Shown: positions 1 through 7,381 of the stretch, in pieces
Numbering within the stretch: position 1 is the first letter of the stretch
Layout: every line of letters starts with the position of its first letter
Source: Dunaliella salina
Taxonomy: Eukaryota > Chlorophyta > Chlorophyceae > Chlamydomonadales > Dunaliellaceae
DNA: 14,141 nt
Assembly (NCBI GenBank): GCA_002284615.2
Contig: MU069634.1
Coordinates: forward strand, 180,313 to 194,453
Direction of reading: 5' to 3'
Program-made: the position numbers and the translations under genes
Notes under the pieces: generated by a model
Told to the model about the DNA's origin: nothing
What the model saw: the letters and a program-made list of their open reading frames with translations, nothing else
Database searches by the model: none

Positions 1-222
1 AAAAAAAAAGAAAAGAAAAAAAAGAAAAGAAAAAAAAAAAGAAAGAAAAAAAAAGAAAGAGAAAAGGAAAGAAAAGAAAAGAAAAGAAAAGGAAAGGAAA
101 GGAAAGGAAAGGAAGAGAAAAGAAAAGGAAAAAAGGAAGAGAAATAAAAGAAAAGGAAGAGGAAAGAAAATAATAGAAAAGAAAAGAAAAAAAGAAAAGA
201 ACAAAAAAGAAAAGAAAAGAAA
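1..222. repeat. Polypurine (A/G) tract
   Basis: The first 222 bases are almost only A and G on the plus strand, with four pyrimidines (145, 171, 174, 202). The pattern is irregular AAAAG and AAAGG units. The tract is cut by the window edge. Such mirror-like purine tracts can form triplex DNA; that is general knowledge, not shown here. Confidence 0.95.
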
Positions 223-324
223 TGGAAAGAAAGAGAGGCATGTGTAGGGAATTGGAAGTTGTGTTGTGCAAGTTAGTAATCACTCCCTATGTCTGTGAAG
301 ACCAGGCCTGCTCCACAGGGCTTC

Positions 325-536
<212 letters not shown>

Positions 537-587
537 TTATTACACTTCCCAAGGAAGTAGCTACTTCCCAAAAGGGCCTCTGCTAGA

Positions 588-755
588 ATGATCAGAGAGC
601 TCGGAAAAGAAAAAAGGGAAGAGAGGTTGGCACAGGCTCTTACTGGAAGTCCAAAGCTTCTACAGAAACTGAAGCAAGCAAAATGCCCAGAAGCCTACAA
701 AGAGAGCCTCCTAGCTAAGTCGTGGTTAAGGTTCGTGCAGATGAAAGGATGGTGA
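588..755 (+). CDS. Unrecognised short charged open frame, possibly a retroelement fragment
   Basis: An ATG frame of 55 codons (MIRELGKEKREERLAQAL...) is rich in Lys, Arg and Glu and looks helical, unlike the repeat-derived frames next to it. It ends at TGA 753-755. A related charged stretch continues in another frame after 722, so a frameshift is possible. I do not recognise a family. The opposite strand here may be the tail of the reverse-transcriptase remnant at 660-1324, so the frame could be an antisense shadow. No promoter or splice evidence was found. Confidence 0.2.
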   Translation: MIRELGKEKREERLAQALTGSPKLLQKLKQAKCPEAYKESLLAKSWLRFVQMKGW

Positions 756-1324
756 GACAGCAAGAAGTTAGCCAAGGTGGGCTGCTGCCCTCAGCAAGCT
801 ATGAAATCCTTCAGTCCCTCAACGAACATGTTTGTACACTGTTCCTTGGATACTTTCATACCCCTCAGCTTACTCATGGAGTTCAGAGCACACAGGCAAG
901 CGGTCCACCAGATATGTGAGTTGATGCTTGAACAAGGAGGGACGAGCAACCACACATGTATGGGAAGCAAAGGTGTTCCACTTGGTGAGTTTTTTTCAAA
1001 ATATCCACCGCTACTTGGGCTTGTGGACACGACCATAACACATGCTCTCTTTGTTGAAGCGTGCGCACAGAGGAGCAAGCTGCGTCTGCAGTAAGCCACC
1101 CACATGCACAAGCCAAACCTCTGGGCCAGGGGATGGCATGGCCTCCTGCTCCTGGAACCCCATGTAAGAGCAGACGCCACCTTCCATCTCCTTCCACCTA
1201 TTTCCCCACCGGAAGTCCCACACCTGATGGATCCTGCTGGGGAGGTCATTGATGAGCTGGCTGGGATGAGGCGGCTGGGTTTGGCGCAGGCAAGGAGTTT
1301 GAGGCAAGGGTGATGGTTGAGCAA
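660..1324 (-). pseudogene. Decayed non-LTR retrotransposon: zinc-binding C-terminal region of a reverse transcriptase
   Basis: Minus-strand frames at 791-1324, 883-1197 and 1011-1307 together read like the region after the RT domain of algal LINE proteins. The order is a W-rich segment (DLPSRIHQVWDFRWGNRW), then a Cys/His segment with REHVLWSCPQAQ, the typical zf-RVT 'EH-x-L-x-CP' signature, then HVWLLVPPCSSIN and a helical tail ending GLKDFIAC. In-frame similarity seems to continue weakly past the stop to about 660. The parts lie in different frames and contain stops, so this is a pseudogene with several frameshifts. Family assignment is from motif memory; no search was run. Confidence 0.5.
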
Positions 1325-1589
1325 GCGTACAGGTGCCAGGCTGCTTGCCTGGCTGTGCGCCGCGCGGAGATTTGGATAGCTGTCATGCGCCAGAATGTGA
1401 AGCCTCTTGAGGCTCAGCTAAGGTGGCCCTGGGCGGTGTGCCATTGGAAAGGCCATTGTTTGCTCCCCGCCACCCATGTCCCCCATCCTGGCGCTCCTGA
1501 TGCTGACAAAAGGACGTCCAGTGGTGGTCCTCTCACTGGCCCTCGTGCTGCTCCTGCTGCTGGTGCCTGGGTGGGGGTCTGCTGGAAGT
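1325..1589. other. Spacer between two retroelement remnants
   Basis: This is GC-rich sequence with an Ala/Pro-rich minus-strand frame that runs on from the knuckle fragment (to 1414). I see no retroelement motif in it. It may be the junction of the two elements or part of an element 3' region. Confidence 0.3.
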
Positions 1590-2342
1590 AGCTTTTGCTG
1601 AGTGCTTTCGTAATCATTCTGCCTGCAATGTTATGGCGTTCAGTTCTTATGTGTGTGGAGATGATATTTTTTTGGCAGCCTGAGAGCATGTGTAGTGCGC
1701 TGTCCAAATGATGGCAGCCTGGGAGAGGGCATTTTGGATCAGTAGACCTTTTGATTCGGACTACATGCTTTTGATTGTAGAGGGTGCCTGTGCGATACTG
1801 CAGGATGGTACGCTTCATAGGTACAGATATGTAGGGCATATTTCTACTAGAAACTAGTAGGACATTGCTGATTTTTAACCTTCGTGCGGCAATGAGTTAT
1901 GATAGTAAGAGTAGTAACCTGTTTTGGCATTGGCATATCAAGTTTGTGTTTAGTATGCATGTGGACTTGGAGAGCATCCAACGATTTGGGAGATAGGTGA
2001 GCTTGGGGGCAGGTGGGGGACCTGTGGATGGACCTGCGGCATACACTCTTTCTTCTTCCTTGGCTAACCAGGGCCTGCACCGGGGATCTTGGTGTCTGCC
2101 ACGCAGTTGTTGGCTTGATTCGCCTGATGTTTTGCAATAGCATCTGCACATTCATCTCCAGCGATGTCAGCATGAGACTTCACTTTGTAAAATCAAATTT
2201 TGGCATGAGAGTTGCCAATGAGAGATGAAATCATTTTAAGGACGCCTACGTGGATATGCAGGTGCTTCTTAGGGTAGAGAAAATGTGTACGTATTCGATT
2301 AAAAAAGTTGAGGTTGTCTGAAAGAACTCTCCTGGCCTCAGT
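1590..2342 (-). pseudogene. Decayed non-LTR retrotransposon: RNase H plus zinc knuckle
   Basis: On the minus strand, 2342-2064 translates to an RNase HI-like segment. It has KVKSHADIAGDECADAIAKH, where the SH and D-E-C-A-D residues match the last catalytic motif of LINE RNase H. One TGA interrupts it just before FYKVKSH, and a TAG follows at 2064-2066. After frame changes, 1839-1590 reads RTGTLYNQKH, then CPLPGCHHLDSALHMLSGC, a C-x4-C...H-x4-C zinc knuckle, then TERHNIAGRMITKALSKS. This order (RNase H, linker, knuckle) is that of algal LINE ORF2 proteins. Stops and shifts show it is dead. It differs from the 660-1324 remnant, so two element families lie side by side in the same orientation. 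Confidence 0.75.
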
Positions 2343-2645
2343 TTAGAAAAAGGACTGAAATTGCTTATTAAACAGATCTGTTGAGCAACCACAGAGCATC
2401 AGAGAGAATGTTCATCGCACCCTTTGCATGAACTTGCTGGTCTTACGAGGTGTAAATGTATGCTCAATGCTTGTGTGTCCGCTTGCCATCCTCGATTTCA
2501 GACATCCTTGCAGTGGAACTGCATACTAGATTCCAACCAATTGGATATCATTCCAAAACCTGCAATTGTCCTGACCAATGTTTGTCTTTTCTTGCTCTTT
2601 CTGACAACACTCATGTGTGTCTTCATTATAGCGCCTAAGTCCTAG
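2343..2645. other. Non-coding stretch upstream of the RNase H remnant
   Basis: One minus-strand frame over about 2410-2500 is free of stops (it contains CLKSRMASGHTSIEHTF) and could be more of the degraded element, but I cannot place it in a domain. Nothing else is recognisable. Confidence 0.25.
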
Positions 2646-2717
2646 CCCCAGGTTCCTCATGAACACAACTTCATCTATCCCCCTCCTAGTCCTCGGTTAC
2701 TCGAGCTAGGCCTGGGA

Positions 2718-2867
2718 ATGTCTGTTCAGAGCTCCCTCTGCAATATGGTGACACCACTTCCACTAGACATGACACTGAAACTAAAGGAACTCAGTAGCGA
2801 CGAGGCTCATCGCTATCCTTATGCCCTAGAGCTGCATGCCGTCGGAAAGCCACCAGGTTTCACATGA
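2718..2867 (+). CDS. Unrecognised 49-codon open frame
   Basis: The frame is open from 2646, with its first ATG at 2718-2720, and ends at TGA 2865-2867. The product has mixed, protein-like composition (it contains SSDEAHRYPYALELHAVGKP) and no low-complexity runs. A GT follows a CAG at 2855, so it could also be an exon edge. I recognise no family, and no neighbouring exon was found. Confidence 0.2.
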   Translation: MSVQSSLCNMVTPLPLDMTLKLKELSSDEAHRYPYALELHAVGKPPGFT

Positions 2868-3854
2868 ACTTCCCTCTTTTCTGCTGGTGAGGGAGATTTA
2901 TGGTTATTTGAATGTGTTTTCTTATCCTCAATTGCCGCAGGGAAAGTTACCTCGTCAGCTATGTGTAATTTCTTTTTAGCAAAACCTGCAAACTTGAACT
3001 TGGGGAGGAAGTCATAATTTTTTGGAGCAAGTCAACCTCTAGTAGTACCTTTCCCATTGCTCCAAGCAACGAGTCAAGCTACTGTTCAAGTCAAGCTACA
3101 CGCTAGTGTGTCTCCTCTTCCTTAATTGATGTAGGGAGAGTTTCTCTGCCTACGTAGTTTTTCTTTTCTTTTTCTTTTCTTCTTTCTTTCTACTGTTTGA
3201 GTCAAGCTACTGTTGAGAACGCTTACACTTTCATAGATGGAAATGAGTGGGTCTTGTAAAGTAATGCCAAGCATTAAGGAAAAATGGCGGCCTTCCAGAG
3301 CAAACCCAGCTGGATCAATATATCTGGTCATCCTTCTGGAAGTCTGTTTTCCACATATTACTAAACCAACCAAACAGACGATTATTCTTGAAATAACCAA
3401 GCCCAATCAAACATGTCTGTGCACAAGCTTGCCTTTGCCAAGCAAGGACACGAACAAATGCTTTCCAGGGTAAACTGCAGACTCTAAATTGTCAGATAGG
3501 GAGGAAGATCATGACTCCAAAGTTTGCAACCCATCATCCGACCTTTTCCGAGGATGCCCTACTTGGAACAAACACTACGGCGTCATTAGTAAGCATGGCA
3601 TTGAAGTGAGCTAATAAAGAGAAACACATGGCCTGTGCATCATGAAGGAAACTCATCAGTAAACAGATGCACTCGGTGCGTCTGCTTGTGCATATGCACA
3701 AATGAGCATAAAATCATCAGAAGCACCGATCAAGCCAAAGCAAAACTGTGCGCATCGCCATTCGGATGCATGCGGAGGGACAATGCAAGGATAAAATATA
3801 TGCTGACATTTTGGACACATGTGTTCCTACGTACCTGACTGAAAATGCCAAGAA
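2868..3854. other. Intergenic stretch, no gene seen
   Basis: There is only a pyrimidine tract (3158-3190) and a 16-base direct repeat, GAGTCAAGCTACTGTT, at 3071-3086 and about 3199-3214. The open frames here are short, of mixed composition, and match nothing I know. Confidence 0.5.
3158..3190. repeat. T/C-rich tract (TTTTC)n
   Basis: A short run of TTTTC and TTTC units on the plus strand. The direct repeat GAGTCAAGCTACTGTT sits on both sides of it. Confidence 0.8.
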
Positions 3855-3869
3855 ATGCATCTGAGGTTT

Positions 3870-3909
3870 CCATCCATCCATCCATCCAACCATCACCCAT
3901 CACCCATCT
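3870..3909. repeat. (CATC)n microsatellite
   Basis: Four to five CATC units are followed by imperfect CATCAC and CCATCAC units. Confidence 0.85.
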
Positions 3910-4065
3910 TTTATCACCCAAACCTTCAGCAAGTCTTTCTGGATACGGCTAGCACTCTTCTCCCTGATGCAATCGAGCTCACGGAAGACACAATGTTCAC
4001 TGAAACCTTTGCTCAGTGCCGGGCCTCACCCTCTTCTTTGCTTTGGTTGCCAAGCCGCCTATGCT

Positions 4066-4276
4066 TTGTGCAGGAAGTGGGCTAGCAGTCAGTCGTTTTG
4101 ACTGGAGGCCTTGTAACCTAGTAACCTTGTGCAGGAAGCGGAGGTGTTCTGAGCTTATGGATATTATGTTGGCTGGCAAGGACCAGTCACAGGCCGATCA
4201 GTCGAACAATCTGGCTGAAGGTCCCTCAATGTAAATCTAAATCTAAACCTAAATCTATGCTTGTGCAGGAAGTGGA
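4066..4276. repeat. Three copies of TTGTGCAGGAAGYGG, plus TAAATC hexamers
   Basis: The 15-mer occurs at 4066, 4127 and 4261. Between the second and third copies, 4232-4257 is four to five TAAAYC hexamers, loosely telomere-like but too few and too imperfect to call. The segment 4081-4128 is a member of a dispersed repeat seen again at 5975-6030. Confidence 0.6.
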
Positions 4277-4370
4277 GGTGCAACATCCTGCATGCAAGGT
4301 AGCGGAAGGTATGATCGAATTTCCGCTAGTCAACACAGCTCGGCTGCGTGCGACACAATGTGGTATTGCT

Positions 4371-4520
4371 GGATCGCGTGGCTCTGCAAGCAAGCAGGAA
4401 TGTCAGCTACCATGTGCAAGCTCCATGAGCTTGTTGGATCGTGTGGCTCTGCAAGCAAGCAGGAATGTCAGCTACCATGTGTTTGTGAAAGTGTTCCGAT
4501 AAGCTTCATGAGCTTGTGGG
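4371..4520. repeat. 65-bp tandem duplication
   Basis: Copy one is 4371-4435 and copy two begins at 4436. The core GTGGCTCTGCAAGCAAGCAG is identical in both and continues through AATGTCAGCTACCATGTG. Copy two has about 20 extra bases before a further GCTTCATGAGCTTGT. A related pair, GCTTTGAAAMCTGCAAAG, follows at about 4551 and 4617. Confidence 0.85.
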
Positions 4521-4980
4521 AACACTTTCTGGTTCGTTGCTGTTCTTTGAGCTTTGAAACCTGCAAAGTCTCCACTTTCTGTTTCAGTGCTGTTGTTCAG
4601 TGCTGTTGCTCTTACAGCTTTGAAAACTGCAAAGCCTTGCTTCTGAAGCCCAATGATGTTTGATAAGCAATTCATCCAATCTGGCTGAACTGCAGCATGC
4701 ATCATTGTAGTTATCAATTCATGGACACAGATAAGCGTAGCCATTCAGAGGCGGCCACGTTGCTCTCGGCCTTTTATTGCACACAAAAGAAGGGCTCACA
4801 TTGCCCCACACCTTGCCACTCGCTCGTAGGAAGGAACATTGTGACAAGAATGCTTTGGTGTGCCTTTTAGCCCATACATCAAGGAAATCAAACAAACAAA
4901 GTGTTTTCATTCACATTCCACATGCAGATAACTTTGAAATTTCTACGCTCTATCTTGAGGGTCGCGGAGCGTGCATTAAG

Positions 4981-5085
4981 GAAAGGACACTTCAGCCTAT
5001 ACCAAAGCGCCCCCACCAATGATACCTGGAGGAGACACCTCAGCCTATGCCAAAGCGCCCCCACCAGGATACGTACCTGCGACCT
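4981..5085. repeat. 48-bp tandem duplication
   Basis: CAGCCTATRCCAAAGCGCCC is found at 4993 and 5041, followed both times by CCACCA. The 48-base period is 16 codons, and one plus frame reads DTSAYTKAPPPMIPGG then DTSAYAKAPPPGYVPAT. That suggests a duplicated coding or pseudo-coding piece, but no gene could be built around it. Confidence 0.8.
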
Positions 5086-5129
5086 CCTCCAACATATATA
5101 ACATAAACAAACGTATATTAAAACGCGTT

Positions 5130-5157
5130 CGCGCGTGCGCGCATGCGCATACATGTG
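5130..5157. other. Alternating purine-pyrimidine tract (Z-DNA type)
   Basis: Twenty-eight bases alternate purine and pyrimidine without a break, mostly CG and CA/TG steps, including the palindrome GCGCATGCGC at 5139-5148. CG-rich alternating tracts favour left-handed DNA under supercoiling; this is known of such sequence and inferred here. Confidence 0.8.
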
Positions 5158-5159
5158 GA

Positions 5160-5835
5160 TCATGCTCTGTCCAACTTTTCTTTTCCCAAATCCAATCTTG
5201 CCAATCATTTGTTGCCTATAGAGTACCTCATTTGCCAGAAAATCATGAAAATCAGAGGACGTCAGATCAATGATATTAGCCTCAGATTACAAAAACAAGT
5301 CAACAGCTCCGTCTTGGGACCAGTTCTCATGCAAGAAGTAAAGCATATTTTACCCCCATGCACCACTTCAAATCTCGCATGCCTACAACAGGAAGAGGAA
5401 GAGAAGGTCAACATTTGACCTGCTAGGCACCACTTGTGCTGTATTTCCTCTAAGGGATATAACTGCAATTCTGTATCTGACCAACCACTGGGTCGTTCCG
5501 CTCCATTCCTTTTGCAATGGTGCCCTTTCGTTATGACAAGTCCAAATCACTGATAAATACCCAGCTTTGTGCGATCGGTGATATTAAGTGGGTGTAAAAG
5601 ACGTTTTGCCTCCAAGATTGACTGGTGAAGGATTGGGCCCTCCTATCCTAGGAGCATGCAAGAACATGTGAATTTAGGGGGACAGCACAGCCACTTAGCG
5701 TGCTGAAATGAAAGAGGGAATGATCTTGCTTCTGTGTGGAGAAGCGATGAGTGCCTGTCAGTCCCCGTAAGGGAGGTGGCACGTTTCTTCCTTTTGATCA
5801 CGGTGAGGCTAACCACCAAGGAACATGACAATATA
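5160..5835. other. Non-coding stretch, no gene seen
   Basis: Only short unremarkable open frames occur on both strands. I see no domain motif, repeat or RNA gene. Confidence 0.5.
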
Positions 5836-5840
5836 GCTGT

Positions 5841-6075
5841 CCACCTTTCATTTCACGATCATTACACCACACCGTTCATTCATAACGATCGTTGTCCAGT
5901 GATTTACATCGTTCATTCATAACGATGCAGTTGCCACCTTCCCTTTCACGTTCATTTCATACATTCAGCCTTAGGCTAGCAGACAGTCTATTTGACTGGA
6001 GGCCTTTTTTCCCTAGTAACCCTGTAACCTTGCCCACCTTTCATTTCACGCTTATTTTATAAATCCGACCTTAAA
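5841..6075. repeat. Short dispersed and tandem repeats with a hairpin motif
   Basis: CCACCTTTCATTTCACG occurs at 5841, 5934 (two changes) and 6034; the last two copies share about 40 bases with small differences. CGTTCATTCATAACGAT occurs at 5873 and 5910; its ends, ATCGTT and AACGAT, can pair into a hairpin (5908-5926). The segment 5975-6030 (GCTAGCAGACAGTCTATTTG onward) matches 4081-4128. Confidence 0.75.
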
Positions 6076-6317
6076 CCTGTGCCCCCGAGATTTTTGATTT
6101 AGGCTTCCTGTACGTCCCTGCAGGGGGAATCACCCCCCTGCTACTGATCCTTCAGAGCTGTGAAATGCGCATAGCGTATACAAGCTGCGCCTGTTCCTCC
6201 TGCATGTGGAGACTTGCAAAAATACAAACCCACGCACTCTCGGGGAAGCTCATGTTGAAAAGCCTCTCTGTTGCCGCTGCTGCTCCTCCCTGCTGGGAGG
6301 GGGCCTCAGGGAGCTTC

Positions 6318-6490
6318 CAAATTTCGTCTGCCTGACCCCTGCCTCGAGCACCAGGGTCTAAGAGTTCATTTGTTTTCAAAAACCCAAATAATGTAAAAAC
6401 TTATTTCATCTGCCTGACCCCTGCCTCGAGCATCAGGGTCTAACTTAGTATGTCTTCACTTATTTAAAAAAACCTAAATAATGTCAAATA
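6318..6490. repeat. 82-90 bp tandem duplication
   Basis: TCTGCCTGACCCCTGCCTCG is at 6327 and 6409, with AGCAYCAGGGTCTAA after it in both. The right part, AAATAATGT, is at 6386 and 6476, so the spacing drifts from 82 to 90. On the minus strand both copies encode ARGRGQADEI and a VFxNK end. Confidence 0.9.
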
Positions 6491-6692
6491 CAGTTTCTCC
6501 CAAGACTTTAATACAATCACATTTCCTTGTATCAGCAGTCATCCTATATCCCTCAGTCATCCACTGCTCAAGATCCTTCTTTTGTGGGCTGACATGGACA
6601 CTGCTGTCCAGTGCAAGCTCAAGATTGCTAACCTTTTGGCTGTTCGTCAACATCAACATGCTCACTGAGCAGATACAATCATCTGCGACCAT
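6474..6692 (-). CDS. Unrecognised 72-codon open frame
   Basis: A minus-strand frame from ATG 6692 to TAG 6474 has mixed, protein-like composition. It has a hydrophobic, Met-rich start (MVADDCICSVSMLMLTNSQ), a charged middle (SPQKKDLEQWMTEGYRMTAD) and a C-x-C near the end. Its last codons overlap the start of the 82-90 bp duplication, and the stop TAG is followed by G-T, so it could be an exon edge. A neighbouring minus frame (about 6695-6820) also reads as protein (it contains GKDIILKVKINLDQ) but is not continuous with it. No family was recognised. It may be a broken gene or retroelement piece. Confidence 0.3.
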   Translation of the reverse strand: MVADDCICSVSMLMLTNSQKVSNLELALDSSVHVSPQKKDLEQWMTEGYRMTADTRKCDCIKVLGETVFDII

Positions 6693-6694
6693 GC

Positions 6695-7320
6695 CCTCTT
6701 TACCATAAGGCCGCTGGACGTTGATAATTGGTCCAAATTAATCTTCACTTTCAAGATGATATCCTTACCACACTTACCATCCCTAAGCCTGGAGATGCTG
6801 CATATTTACAGTGCAGGCGCTCAATACACCCAGAAAGTTAACCCCACCGCGATCCTAAAAAATGCATTTGTATCCTGAGCTGCGCCTATTTCCCGCACCC
6901 CATGGGATATCAATTTGAAAATGTAGGGCGTACTTGCAGATGCAGACAACTCTTCCTCACATGCAGGATAAACCTAATTTCCCAAAATGCCTATATTCAC
7001 CATCACACGCTTCCCTGCAGCACCCCAAATACTACTTTAAGTCAAGCCATGGACAATGAGAGATTGTGACTGGCGCGATGCCAGAGTGTTTCTAAGGGGT
7101 TGCTAAACCTATGCCCTTGCCTCCAAACAGACGTTCTGCAACGTGTTGGATGGTAGCCTGGACGACAGCGTCTGCAGCGGATCTGAGTCCGTGTATAAGC
7201 ACACTTTTTAATGCATGCAGTCATCCCACAACCTTCAAAAAGAATCATCACCAAAACGAAATCGACATGATAAAGAATATGTCTGAGAGGTCTTTTACTA
7301 TCTAGATGAGTCACATGAAA
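6695..7320. other. Stretch without a supported gene; 3' flank of the CDF gene
   Basis: An ATTAAA on the minus strand at 7207-7212, about 110 bases past the proposed CDF stop codon, could be a polyadenylation signal, but one hexamer is weak evidence. I see no other signal. Confidence 0.3.
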
Positions 7321-7381
7321 TCAGCTCAGCTCACCCACCTCGCCCGACGCCTCAGAGGAGATGCGCCGTCCGGATCCAGAC
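7321..7381 (-). CDS. CDF exon F: possible terminal exon
   Basis: A pyrimidine-rich acceptor (TTCGCTTCCGACACTGCTTGTAG) leads to one base completing the split Arg of exon E, then 19 codons reading SGSGRRISSEASGEVGELS and TGA at 7321-7323. The phase fits exon E exactly and the composition (Ser, Gly, Glu, GC-rich) suits a cytosolic tail. There is no homology to lean on. The alternative is that the gene ends in exon E and this is a chance frame. Confidence 0.5.

Noticed and set aside
4232..4257. Interstitial telomere repeat (TAAATC/TAAACC units)
   Set aside because: Only four to five imperfect hexamers, not the algal/plant TTTAGGG heptamer.
5041..5085. tRNA or tRNA-derived SINE (minus-strand GGTACGTATCC resembles a B box)
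   Set aside because: It has two mismatches to the B box, and I found no A box, anticodon arm or cloverleaf upstream on that strand.
7092..7220. Minus-strand frame with AADAVVQATIQHVAERLFGG
   Set aside because: It looks protein-like but is only about 42 codons, has no family match, and lies where the CDF 3' untranslated region would be.
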